Part shown: positions 11,201-19,800 of the stretch, one piece after another
Position numbering within the stretch: position 1 is the stretch's first letter
Layout: each line of letters opens with the position of its first letter
The notes under the pieces: model-generated
The model's input: the letters and a program-made list of their open reading frames with translations, nothing else
Told to the model about the DNA's origin: nothing
The model's database searches: none
DNA from: Hemicordylus capensis
Taxonomy: Eukaryota > Chordata > Lepidosauria > Squamata > Cordylidae
Direction of reading: 5' to 3'
Assembly: GCF_027244095.1 (NCBI RefSeq)
Contig: NC_069662.1
Location: forward strand, 10,132,501 to 10,196,500
Length of the DNA: 64,000 nt
Program-made: the position numbers and the translations under genes

Positions 11201-12719
11201 TGCCTCAAATCCAGGGAAGAGTGAAGAAGCATTGGCAGACATATCTTAGAAATTCAACTTATCTGAACACCAGACCAATGAGGCATTTCTTTGGAAGCTA
11301 AAAACACATGTGCTATGTTCAAATCAAGCATCAAACAATTATGACTCAATGGGATTTCAAAAATATTAGTTTTTTCCATGGAAAACGCCAGCTTATCTAG
11401 GGACTGATGGGAGTTGTATTTCAGCAACTTCTAGAGACCCCCAGGTTTGGAACCACTTCTCTAGAGGAAAATACACTCTGAATATCTCTATGATATTCAA
11501 TCAATCAATCAATCAATCAATCGTATAGGGCGACTCAAGTCCAGAACAAGCAATACCACCTTCTGACTTGGAACTTCCACTGCTAATTTATGCAGTCAAA
11601 TATCTCCTAAGAATATTCCCCTATACTTGCAGAATGCAGACTGTATTTACTACTGTTGCTGCTATGATGATTACATCTGCTACTAACAAGCAAAAGGTTG
11701 CCAGTTCAAATCCCCACTGGTACTATACTGGCAAGCAGCGATATATGGAGAAGCTGAAAGGCATCATCTCAAAATGTGTGGGAGGAGGCAATGGTAAGTC
11801 CCGCCTGTATTCTACCATCGAAAACCACAGGGCTCGGGGTGGGGGGAGTTGAAATCAACTAAATGGCACACTTTACCTTCACACCAGCTATAATTATAAT
11901 GCTATGATCACCATCATCACTACTACGGTGGTGGTGGTGGTGGGGAGCTCTTTACCAAAACAAATACCTGTTTAAGAATTGTGGCTGGCCTGCAAACAGA
12001 GTGCCAGTGGAACACATTCTAGTGTGACATGTGAGTTCCAAAATAAGTTAAAAGGGGGACTTGTGAAGGTGGGGGTAGGGAAGGAATTTTGACACCTCTC
12101 CTTACCCTGAAAATATGTCCCCAAAGGCTGCATTCCCTATAGGGACATATTTTAGAGTGACACAGAGGGCTTCTGAGGGAAGGGGAGGTTATGGAAATTC
12201 ACTCTCCCACCCACAAGTATGCCAGCACTGAGTTAATCAATCCTGTCTGCAGCACCTTTGAATTTATGCTTCATTATTCTGCATCTCAGCCACTATCACA
12301 AATATATATTCATTCACCACCTAGTAAATAGATACCTATTTAGGGGCAGACATTTGCCTGATGATCATTTTGTGGGGTTTTAACTTTGATATCGATTTGG
12401 ATATCTTCATCATTGTAAACCAATCTGAGCACTTGGGGAGAAAGTGGTTTATAAATTTACAAAACAAACCAACAATGGTATGGTTAAAATACCCAGTTCC
12501 TTACATGATCTCATCAACCAGTTCCTCAGAAGGGTGTCTTCTGTACGTTACTGGATCCGAAAGGCGGTAGATCAGAGCAATAATACCAGCAATGAGGAGG
12601 TCACCTGACTGAAAATAATTATGGTGAACTGGACTAGGGTGACTCATTTTCCATTTAACAAGAGGACTCTTGCAAACACTGTCAGGGAGTAGCATTACCA
12701 ATATTAGAAATTCAAGCAT
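1..12719 (-). CDS. V2R gene A (vomeronasal type-2 receptor), 3' end outside window
   Basis: Gene span; coding parts are 12505-12719, 10791-11082, 7431-8288, 3344-3571 and 179-305, in transcription order from the right. The final seven-helix exon lies left of the window; in genes B and C it starts about 350 bp past exon 5. Exon lengths 215/292/858/228/127 and phases (2, 0, 0, 0, 1) are those of vertebrate V2R genes, and all five exons are open with GT-AG junctions. The 573 visible residues are a signal peptide, a Venus-flytrap ligand-binding domain and the cysteine-rich linker of a class C GPCR. The family is expressed in vomeronasal sensory neurons and senses pheromones or peptides. Introns 1-4 measure about 1.4, 2.5, 3.9 and 3.0 kb. 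Residue 23 is Trp where gene B has Cys. Whether A is functional cannot be settled without exon 6. Confidence 0.9.
179..305 (-). CDS. V2R gene A exon 5 (cysteine-rich linker)
   Basis: The 127-bp exon is flanked by AACAG (acceptor) and GTAAGA (donor). It encodes 42 codons plus one base, with the NCD3G-type cysteine pattern CNNNC...FCCYDC..PC found between the ligand-binding domain and the membrane helices of class C receptors. The last base joins AT from exon 6 to make Asp. It ends SKQK like gene C, where gene B has SKQI. Confidence 0.9.
1087..1156. repeat. Degenerate (AGT/AGC/AGA)n array, gene A intron 4
   Basis: It joins directly to sequence (AGTAGGTGAATCCC) that in gene B lies 5.5 kb and in gene C about 0.9 kb further on, so it marks a deletion junction in A or the site of later growth in B and C. 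Confidence 0.75.
2752..2998. mobile_element. 3-bp-TSD TIR element, 247 bp, gene A intron 4 only
   Basis: Ends AGGTGAGTCTCACGAC and, reversed, TGAGGCGGGTCCCACGAC, flanked by CCA on both sides. Gene B holds the empty site GATGCCATGTTACATT at about 30967. An inner hairpin, AAAATCAGCTAGG / CCTAGCCCGATTTTT, lies near the left end. The 3-bp duplication fits PIF/Harbinger best, but no transposase is seen. Confidence 0.7.
3344..3571 (-). CDS. V2R gene A exon 4 (end of ligand-binding domain)
   Basis: Phase 0 to 0, 76 codons, acceptor TTTTTAG and donor GTAGGT. It begins [14 protein letters not shown] and carries the V2R signatures [15 protein letters not shown] and the C-terminal FNQ. It differs from genes B and C at several sites, for example VGR for VGG and NAEE for NAGE. 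No stop or frameshift. Confidence 0.92.
4527..4730 (+). mobile_element. L2-like LINE 3' remnant, gene A intron 3
   Basis: GCACCCCATGTATGGAATAG, GAGGTTCACCTGGCTTC and AGACACCAGGTATAAACACC resemble the decayed end of an L2 ORF2 (pattern VAP-LWN-LP-VRLA-F). Copies at 34640-34815 and 57607-57785. Confidence 0.5.
4738..5230. mobile_element. Member of the TCTCACGATC TIR family, gene A intron 3 only
   Basis: Left end GGGTCTCATGATCAGTGAGA, right end reversed GGGCTATTCTCACGATCCGG, with the family's inner hairpin AAAATCAGGCTAGG / CCCAGCCCGATTTT. It ends at a GT microsatellite. Genes B and C lack it (about 34818, 57788). Confidence 0.6.
5231..5265. repeat. (GT)n microsatellite, gene A intron 3
   Basis: Thirty-five bases of GT at the right end of a TIR element. 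Genes B and C have only about 11 bp here. Confidence 0.95.
5357..6058. repeat. Tandem duplication of about 100 bp split by the hAT insertion
   Basis: 5357-5456 and the stretch beginning at the target duplication and resuming at 5960 are two copies of one segment (CTCACACATCTCCCATAGAA... ATGGTGCTACATGATATCT). Genes B and C have one copy. The hAT entered exactly at the first bases of the second copy. Confidence 0.8.
5465..5959. mobile_element. hAT-like non-autonomous transposon, 495 bp, gene A intron 3 only
   Basis: The ends CAGGGGCGTAGCTAGCC and, reversed, CAGGGGCATAGCTATAATT are flanked by an exact 8-bp duplication ATTCTCAT (5457-5464 and 5960-5967). It is absent from the matching positions of genes B (about 35055) and C. 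Inside are GC-rich arms with repeated GTCTGA(C/T)GTCAGA motifs. Confidence 0.88.
6480..6646. mobile_element. hAT-like MITE, 167 bp, gene A intron 3
   Basis: It starts CAGGGGTGTAGCTATAATT and ends GCAATGCCCCTG, with a decayed 8-bp duplication (GGCAGAAC/GGCATATC). The same insertion occurs in B and C, so it predates all three genes. Confidence 0.75.
6812..7354. mobile_element. hAT-like non-autonomous element, 543 bp, next to gene A exon 3
   Basis: Flanked by GATGTTCC at 6804-6811 and 7355-7362. The ends are AGGCGCAGAGGCAGC and, reversed, CAGGGGCAGAGCCACC. The right end sits about 76 bp from the exon 3 splice donor. Confidence 0.82.
7431..8288 (-). CDS. V2R gene A exon 3 (main ligand-binding exon)
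   Basis: 858 bp, 286 codons, phase 0 at both ends; acceptor TATTTAG, donor GTAACC. It starts [11 protein letters not shown], contains the sequon FPNATS, then [68 protein letters not shown] and ends LQPWQ, all hallmarks of V2R lobe 1 and lobe 2. The reading frame stays open upstream of the first Met to the splice acceptor. It differs at roughly 20 residues from genes B and C, which nearly match each other. Confidence 0.93.
8333..8396. repeat. (AAT)n-rich stretch near gene A exon 3 acceptor
   Basis: Imperfect AAT/AATT array in intron 2 beginning 45 bp upstream of the exon 3 acceptor; B and C carry ATC arrays at the same place. Confidence 0.85.
8503..8828. mobile_element. Member of the TCTCACGATC TIR family, gene A intron 2
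   Basis: Left end TGAGGAGGTTCCCACGATCA, right end reversed TGAGGCGATTCTCACGTTTG; inner hairpin GGGCTAAGCTCCCTTAGCCC. Related left parts occur in B (37452) and C (60418), there followed by the R4/Dong-like piece. Confidence 0.6.
9471..10790. other. Gene A intron 2, unassigned stretch
   Basis: No gene or clear element. It is conserved with 39210-40740 and 62170-63815, apart from the TIR element those two share at 39711 and 62687. A short L2-like tail (about 10430-10505) is the only repeat I recognise. Confidence 0.5.
10791..11082 (-). CDS. V2R gene A exon 2
   Basis: 292 bp; acceptor TTTGCAG, donor GTAAGT. The first base G completes an ATG codon begun by exon 1 (ATC AT|G). It encodes [20 protein letters not shown], then [27 protein letters not shown] and ends YKIPQ, the standard V2R boundary. 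The Cys in NYVC is the likely partner of the exon 1 Cys that gene A lacks. Confidence 0.92.
11687..11880 (+). mobile_element. Sauria-type SINE, 5' truncated, gene A intron 1 only
   Basis: It starts within the tRNA-like head (AAAAGGTTGCCAGTTCAAATC), continues GTGGGAGGAGGCAATGGTAA and ends GGCACACTTTACCTT, the BovB-related tail of Sauria SINEs. Gene B intron 1 lacks it at about 41715. Confidence 0.75.
12505..12719 (-). CDS. V2R gene A exon 1 (signal peptide)
   Basis: ATG at 12717-12719 opens a hydrophobic signal peptide ([16 protein letters not shown]), then [34 protein letters not shown] and DEIM; donor GTAAGG. The length, 71 codons plus two bases, is canonical for V2R exon 1. The '[10 protein letters not shown]' block is the V2R family signature (usually QPGDLIIGGI). 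Residue 23 is Trp (codon at 12651-12653) where gene B has Cys. A SINE begins about 75 bp upstream of the ATG. Confidence 0.9.
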
Positions 12720-12795
12720 CTTTCATACAAATCTTTGCCTTAGTCATGAAATCACCTTTTAGTACATCCAGTCTGAATTCAGGTGTACTTGACTA

Positions 12796-12988
12796 GGAAC
12801 ATAGAAAGCACCTTTATACTGAGTCAGACTCTTAGTCCATCTAGCACAGTACCATGTACACTGAACTGGGAGCGGCTCTCCAAGGTTTCACAAATAATTC
12901 TTTCCCAGCTCTACATGGAGATGCCAGAGATTGAACCTGGAGCCTTCTCTGCATGCAAAGCAGATGCTCTACTACTGAGCTAGGATCT
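12796..12988 (-). mobile_element. tRNA-derived SINE directly upstream of gene A exon 1
   Basis: Minus-strand head TAGCTCAGTAGTAGAGCATC (A box) and GGTTCAATCTC (B box), body GAGAGCCGCTCCCAG, tail ATGTTCCTA with CR1-like end. It begins about 75 bp upstream of the start codon in the same orientation as the gene. Confidence 0.8.
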
Positions 12989-13509
12989 AATCCACAAAGC
13001 AGCATAACCTGTTGTTTTCTATCTGCTTCCATCATATACACAAAGAAATCATATGGAGATTTAACTTAAGATTTATTCAGCAACAACTCCATCTTCGCCT
13101 TCTCCTTTCCCTCCATTCTACTTTCTCTCTCCTCCCTCAAACTCTCTACAGTTTCTGCACAGGGACCATGAGCCAAACAACTAAATACAAAAGTTTACTG
13201 GATATCATATAATGCCTGTCTTGAAAGTTTTCTCACTTGGCTGATTTCTAACCTAGAGAAAATATCAAGTACTAATGAGAAGACTGTTGAAACCCTTTCT
13301 GCATTTAGCTCCAGTTCTGAATGGAATAGGCTATATTTATGTCCATCCTAAAGTCTTGATTCATTGTTTAGTAGCGGCCACTGCTACTCGCTTGGGAACT
13401 GGAGAAGGAGAAGAAGCAATCATTCTGAAATTGGTACTTTCAGGGGATATATAATCACCTCTACAGAATTACAGGTTGCCCATGGTATTTCACCAGTAAA
13501 CACATTCTA

Positions 13510-13925
13510 TTTACGTTCAGTAAACATCTGCTCTCTGTAGAGCAGAAATGTCTTTTGGTTCTCTGCAGCTGGACATCAAGAGAGGCTCTACCACAAAAGA
13601 TGGATCAGTTTCTGAGCTCTTTAAGTAGCACCAACTGATAGTGAAGTTGATACACACACTAGGGGTTTACATTTTGTTTTTCATGTGTTTTGATTTGGAT
13701 CAAATCCGAAACACCCCCATTTCCGTTTTTGACTGAATCAGATCAATCTGAATCACCCTAAATTCGGTTTTCATCCAAAAATTTTTAATCTGAATCTGGA
13801 TTGATTTGGATTAAAAAAAGGGGGTCCATGAAGAGCAGAAGTATCTTTTGTTTCTCTGCAGTGGGACATCAAGAGAGGCTGTACCACAAAAGATAAAACA
13901 GTTTCTGAGCTCTCTCTCTCTCACA
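13510..13925. repeat. Local direct duplication in spacer 1
   Basis: The segment GAGCAGAA..TGTCTTTTGGTTCTCTGCAG ... GTTTCTGAGCTCT occurs at about 13540-13620 and 13828-13910. Between them is an AT-rich stretch with the inverted motif TTTGGATCAAATCC. Spacer 2 has one copy (about 43230-43316). Confidence 0.7.
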
Positions 13926-14651
13926 CACACACTTTTGCAGTTTGGTTGGGTATTCTTGCAAAATTGCAAACTTGTGCTACCCTAGTGGAAGAGGAATTAC
14001 TTAATGCAAGCTGTGCAGTGAATTATCTATCTGCATATATATGGACTTGTGCAAGAAGTTGTACCAGTTGCTAGGGATGTGCACAGAACTGTTTTTGCCA
14101 GTTCGGTTTGAATTCAAACAGAATTCGAACTGACTCAGCCCAGTCCAGTTCCGCTACTAGTTGAACGGAACCCGGTCTGGCTTGATCACTGGACCAGATT
14201 GAACAAGTTCACAGACCAATTCAGGGGCTACTGGTAAAGGGGTATCTGGTGAGGATACCCCTTTACCAGTAAAGGGGCAGGGCAGCTTTCCTAGGTCTAG
14301 AGGATGTGGGAGGGGAGTCAGGGAAATGTATAAAGAAGGATTAGTTGCGGGGAAGTTGCAGGGGGAAGCAGGCACCCCCACTAGCCTATGCCAGAGTAGC
14401 CTGGGACGCCACCGGCCCAATTCAAGCTTTCTGCAGCCTATTTTAGCAACCTCCGCAACCTGCATGGAGGTCACTAAAATGGTCCAGAGAAGGCCTGAAC
14501 CAGGCCAGAGAATCAGATTCAAATTCACCCAGCCCAATCCAGTTCTGGGTGTACTGAACCTAGTTAGGCTTGACCACTGGACCAGTATGAATCAGTCTTT
14601 GAACCAGTTTGGGAGGCTACTTGTAAAGGGGAACCCGGTGAGGATACCCCT

Positions 14652-15060
14652 TTACCAGTAAAGGGGCAGGGGAGATTTCCTAGGTCTATAGAGGGCGGGA
14701 AGGGAGTCAGGGTATTTACAAAGAAGGATGAGCTATGGTTGAAGGCTGTGAGGGTGGCAGGGGCTCCCCTTCACCTGAACCGGCCTCCCCCAGTTGAGCC
14801 TGGGCCTCCAGCTGCCCAGTTTAGGCTTTCTCCTGCCTATTTTAGTGACCTCTGTGCATGCATGGAGGTCACTAAAAGTGGCCAGAAAAGGCATGAACGA
14901 GGCCAGAGAAGGCCTGGGCTACACTGGGGCAGGGTTTACAGTGAGCCCCTGCCAGCCCCACCACCTTCCCCACAGCTGATCCTTCTTTGTAAGTACCCCT
15001 GACTCCCCCCGCCCCCTCTAGACATAGGAAAGCTTCTCTGCCCCATTACCAGTAAAGCCC
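14652..15060. repeat. Foldback (inverted repeat) structure, spacer 1
   Basis: 14652-14738 (ACCAGTAAAGGGGCAGGGGA ... TTACAAAGAAGGATGAGCT) is matched in reverse by about 14973-15060 (AGCTGATCCTTCTTTGTAAG ... ACCAGTAAAG), about 90 bp per arm with a loop of some 230 bp. A direct third copy lies at about 14262-14342. The larger repeat begins near 14075 (TAGGGATGTGCACAGAAC). Confidence 0.7.
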
Positions 15061-15847
15061 TTTACTACCCATTTCTCACCTGGTTCCTCTGTGCCTTTGC
15101 TGGCCCATTTCTCCACCCTCATGCCCTCTTTGCCCCCCCCACCTAGACCGTTCCTCCCCCTGCCCGGCACACTTCTCCCCCCCACTCCGCTTCTCACCTG
15201 CCTCCGCCTCCTGCCCACCCATCAATTCCCAGTGGCTGGCCCAGCCCACCATGGCCAGGTGCTCCTGGTGGCCAGGTCAGCCCACCACCTCCTCCCTCCA
15301 GCCTGCCACCTGGTGGTGGGAGCAGCCTGCTTCTCCCCCCCGACCCCACCCACTCACTGCTTTAGGCTGATGGGCTGGCTGGTGGGCTAGCTCCTCCCAG
15401 CTGAATGCCCTCCCGCCAATTCCCCACAGCCAAGCCGGCCTTCTCCCAAGTGTTGCTTCTATGTGAGCAAAGAAATTGGGGAGTCTATGTGTGAAGCTGC
15501 AGCTCAGTAAGACTTCATTCATTCATTCATTCACTCATTTATTGTTCAGTTTATATACCACTTTTCATTAAAATAATCTCAAAGCAGTTTAAAGCAGACC
15601 TGTAGAAGCAGACCTGAGGTGCCTTTGGTCCCAGAAAATGGTTTGACATACAAGAAAATTATCCTTAATTGCAGTACACCCGTAAAGTATGTAGGTGTAA
15701 TTATCTATGTGCCTCCCCCAAGCCTTCTTAATATGATTTATTTTTTATATTTACCGTTTCAGAAGCAGATATCAGGATTACATTTGGCAAAGAAAAGATG
15801 CATGAACATAACAAGGCCAGGGAAAGAGTATACCCTGGAAAGAGCCT

Positions 15848-16072
15848 GCCCCTGGTGGCGCAGTGGTAAAACTGCCGCCCTGTAACCAGAAGGTTACAAG
15901 TTCGATCCTGACCAGGGGCTCAAGGTTGACTCAGCCTTCCATCCTTCCGAGGTCAGTAAAATGAGTACCCAGAATGTTGGGGGCAATATGCTAAATCATT
16001 GTAAACCGCTTAGAGAGCTTCGGCTATAGAGCGGTATATAAATGTTAGTGCTATTGCTATTGCTATTGCTAT
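15848..16072 (+). mobile_element. tRNA-derived SINE (GCCCCTGGTGG family), spacer 1
   Basis: A box TGGTGGCGCAGTGG, B box GTTCGATCC, tail GCGGTATATAAATGTTAGTG and GCTATT repeats. Shared with spacer 2. Confidence 0.86.
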
Positions 16073-16246
16073 ACGAACTCCTCCTCTTCTGCTCCCATCA
16101 AGGTCTAAATCCTTGAGCAAGAAACAAACACATTTCAATCGGTTTCTCATACTTAGCACAATTGACTCACAGTCCAGGTATTGACTGGTCTCTCGATATG
16201 GCAGGGTCAGATAGTGGCCTGAGCTTTGCCTTTGGGGCACATAATG

Positions 16247-16471
16247 AGCCCCTGGTGGCGCAGTGGTAAAACTGCCGCCCTGTAACCAGAAGGTTACAAG
16301 TTCGATCCTGACCAGGGGCTCAAGGTTGACTCAGCCTTCCATCCTTCTGAGGTCGGTAAAATGAGTACCCAGAATGTTGGGGGGCAATATGCTAAATCAT
16401 TGTAAACCGCTTAGAGAGCTTCGGCTATAGAGCGGTATATAAATGTAAGTGCTATTGCTATTGCTATTGCT
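16247..16471 (+). mobile_element. tRNA-derived SINE, present only in spacer 1
   Basis: Second copy of the same SINE 175 bp downstream, flanked by ATAATG at 16241-16246 and 16472-16477. Spacer 2 keeps the empty site ACATAATGCTGGGCC at about 45865. Confidence 0.87.
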
Positions 16472-16482
16472 ATAATGCCGGG

Positions 16483-17116
16483 CCAACCTTGGCAAGGGTA
16501 GCCACAACAACACTGCTGGGTACAGTTCTGGATGCCATATTTTAAGAAGGACCTTGTAGAACTGGAAAAGGTCCATAAGAGACCAGTCAAGATGATCAGG
16601 GGGCTGGGAGCAGCTTCTTTATGAGGCAAGGCTACAGCATCCGGGACTCTTTAGTTTGGAAAAGGGGTGGCTACATGATATAGGGAAGTAGAGTGGACAG
16701 AGAGTAATTTTCCTCCCTTTCTCACAACACTAGAACCAGTGGTCATCCCATGAAACTGTTTGCCAAAACAATTAGGACTGACAAAAGGAATTATGTGTTC
16801 ACAAAACACATAATTCTCTGCCTCTAGTTATGGTGACAGCCAATAGCCTGGATAGCATTAAGAGGGGGTTTAGATACATTCATGGAGGACAGGTCTATCA
16901 ATGGCTACTAGTCTGGTGGCTATAGGCCCCCTCCAGCCTCAGAGGCAAGATGCCTCTAAATACTAGTTGCAGGGGAGCAACAGCAGGAGAGAGGGCTGGC
17001 TCTCAGCTCTTGCCTGTGGACTTCCCAGGGACATCTGGTGGGCCACTGTGCAAAACAGGAAGCTGGACTAGATGGGCCTTGGGCCTGATCCAGCAAGGCT
17101 GTTCTTATGTTCTAAC
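16483..17116 (+). mobile_element. CR1 LINE 3' fragment, spacer 1
   Basis: Plus-strand decayed end of ORF2 (GTTCTGGATGCCATATTTTA..., GAACTGGAAAAGGTCCATAA) and the CR1 3' region CTAGATGGGCCTTGGGCCTG ... TTCTTATGTTCTAA. It is shared with spacer 2. Confidence 0.82.
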
Positions 17117-17324
17117 TCTTTATCCATGATCGTTCTGGTTGTGAGCATGCAGCCCCAATTGGTTGAGAAGGAGTGAAGCTGTCAGACTGATTCAACTCTT
17201 TATCGGGGGAAACCACAGAAGTGTGCAGAGAATGTTTGTTCAACCAAAGGACTGGCTATAGGTGTGAAAGTCAAAGTGCCCTCTCAAATGCCAGGGCAGA
17301 GTGCCCTCTAAAGTGACCCATCTG

Positions 17325-17325
<1 letters not shown>

Positions 17326-17376
<51 letters not shown>
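17326..17376. repeat. (CA)n microsatellite, spacer 1
   Basis: About 51 bp of pure CA; the spacer 2 copy is at 46727-46773. Confidence 0.95.
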
Positions 17377-17380
<4 letters not shown>

Positions 17381-19029
17381 ATGTTCCCTCGCAGCTTACC
17401 ATACAGTGGTGAGAGAGTAATGAAGGTGTTTGTCAACAAAAATAGAAGAGGAGAAAGCACCGGGCAGCTGGAACACATGTGATATTTAGACCCCCTTCCC
17501 AAGGCTCAGCATCGGGGGTCATCCGTTACACTTTGCTACCACTGGTGAAAGACAATAAGGAAGTTCACACAACCAGGAACTGCGTAGGACAAGTGCCCTG
17601 ACCAGTATGAGAGCTGTGCATTCTCCCAATTGTTACTTCTGTGTGAGCAAATAACTAGGTGGGAGGAGGATTGGGGAATCTGTGTGTGCATCTCAGTAGG
17701 AAATCATTCATTCGATCATTCATTCATTCATTCAATCATTCATTCACTCATTCAATCATTTAGTTTGCATGTTGCTTGGTAGCCATTTTTATGTTGGGGA
17801 TTAGCACAATTTGAGTTGAATGATCACCCATCTGATTGATAGGAATTCAAGACTGTACAGTGTGAAGTATTCGTGAACAGCCTGAGAGAGCCCTGTCTTT
17901 CCCAGCTCTGAGGGGCATGAGGCATATATTCATCGCATCATTCAGTATTGCTTAGATGTTTTGTGTGTGGCCACTGAAACTCTCTTGGGAGAACTAGTAG
18001 TAATCATTGTTAATTACAGGTCAGATAATCACCTACTGAGCTATGGGCTGCTGTTGAAATGCCAAATAAAACACATTCATCACATCTCAACAGGAGCATT
18101 GCTTGAACTTTGCCCAGAGGAACCAAGAGACATATACTTGTAGTTACCCACAAGAAGAAAAACCAGCAGAAAATGGAATCCCCAAGAAAGAAAACTTAAC
18201 CACAAAAGAAGGACCAGTTTTGCAAGTTCTGTATTTCTAGAGATGGCATAATTTTTTTTAACATAGCACAAACTGGAATTGCATTTTCAGAAGTGGAATA
18301 CACTAAAATTTACATGGAAATACCAATTAATAGGTGGAATGCCTCTCCTAACCTAGCTCCCAATAAGGTGTGGGGTGGGCAGGGTTGCACCCAGCCTCAT
18401 GCAGAGGTGAGACATATTTGAGATGCTGTCCTGAGATGAAATGACCAACTGACAGGAAGCACAGCAGTTGCCTTTGAATCTCTTGTCCTTCATAGTCCAA
18501 TGTTAGCTTAGCACCTACTCAGAGAGTCATTAGCTGGTCATATCTAGGACCAAGTAAGAATGTTTAAATCTCCACCTTTTTGCCTTATAGTGGCTATTTT
18601 TATTTTTTTTACTATACTGTGGGCACTGGTGACATTAATGGTGATGGCAGTAAGTAGAGAAATCCCAGGAACACTGGTAGGTCAGTGCAGGTATAGGGGA
18701 TTAAGTTAAACTACTTGTCTTCAAGCAGAGGCATTTTTAGGGTGAAAGGGGAACTCCATGGAAAAGCCCACAGGGTTTTGGAGGGTGTCTGGCAATGGAA
18801 CCCCTTTGGGGATTTGTTTGGTTAGGGTTTGAGCTTTGGGGCTCAGGAAGTGGAATGACTCAGGCAACCCTCCCTCGACTTAGCAAGCTATGTGGCTTTG
18901 AAGAAGTCTGAGCAGTCATGAGATTTCTAATAGATTTCAAGCTCAGTTGTATTGCCCAACAGTGGGGAAGGCAGTCATCATGTATGAGGCTAATTACCCT
19001 GTGGAGTTATTGGTATTACCCGCATTCTA

Positions 19030-19263
19030 AATTATTTTATTTTATTTTATTTATCTTTTTATATTTTATATCCCACTCTTCCTCCAAGGAGCCCAGAGCG
19101 GTGTACTACATACTTAAATTTCTCTTCACAACAACCCTGTGAAGTAGGTTAGGCTGAGAGACTGGCCCAGAGTCACCCAGCAACTATCATGGCTGAATGG
19201 GGATTTGAACCCTGGTCTCCCTGGGCCTAGTCTAGCACTCTAACCACTATACCACACTGGCTC
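19030..19263 (-). mobile_element. tRNA-derived SINE (GTATAGTGGTTAGAG family), spacer 1
   Basis: Minus-strand GCCAGTGTGGTATAGTGG head through the GGGATATAAAATA tail with TAAAA repeats. Part of a 0.5-kb block absent from spacer 2; a second tail of this type (19355-19430, CCGCCCTGAGACC) follows. Confidence 0.83.
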
Positions 19264-19776
19264 TGTTATGTTATGCCACTGTAGTTCTTGTAGATTGTTA
19301 ATAAAGTGAAGCCTGTGAGTCACTGAATGTGATTCATTATTTTGTGATTCATCATATTTATTTATTTATTTATTTATTTAGCACATTTTTATACTGCCCT
19401 AACCCAAGGTCTCAGGGCGGTTTTGCATGTGTCTTGTCTGTTATTGGGGTCTGGAAACAAAAACATTTCTCACCCTTTTGTATTATCAACTTAACAACCC
19501 AACCATTTGTTTTTGTTAAGCTTTGCAATGGTAAAATAGCTGATAGCCTCCCATTGAGGTGTCAAAAGAAATTGGTAACAGAAAATATCAAGTTGCAATA
19601 CTCTTTGCAACTCTGTTTCTGGGGGAAACTCACAGAAGAGCAAACGACAAAAGTGTATTCCATTACAGCCCAAGTTTTTTTTATTATGAAAGCAAGTGTC
19701 ATACAGCCTTGTGGGGAAGCATCCAAAGAGCTTACACCCATTGTCATAAAAATGTAATAATGAGAAACAATGATAG

Positions 19777-19800
19777 AAAATTTATTTTATTTTATTTTAT
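19777..19800 (-). promoter_or_regulatory. Candidate polyadenylation signals of gene B
   Basis: On the minus strand an AATAAAATAAAATAAA run lies about 175-195 bases past the TGA. It comes from a repeat tail, and gene C has a shorter version at 48639-48649. Offered only as a candidate; no cleavage site can be seen. Confidence 0.3.

Noticed and set aside
11400-11870. Possible extra exon in gene A intron 1
   Set aside because: The stretch is a tetranucleotide array and a Sauria-type SINE; exons 1 and 2 already join in phase.
15018-15440. Proline-rich frames on both strands in spacer 1 (and 44491-45034 in spacer 2)
   Set aside because: They follow a CCACC/TCCC-rich low-complexity stretch; frames and lengths differ between the two spacers, so coding is unlikely.
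15848-16072. tRNA-like A and B boxes suggesting tRNA genes (also 16247, 31751, 45478, 54719, 12796, 32592, 55561)
   Set aside because: They are heads of SINEs with LINE-like tails; no complete cloverleaf and no normal anticodon arm can be read.
17326-17376. Regular repeats that could be mistaken for a CRISPR or satellite array
   Set aside because: Pure dinucleotide or tetranucleotide microsatellites without spacers, in eukaryotic DNA.
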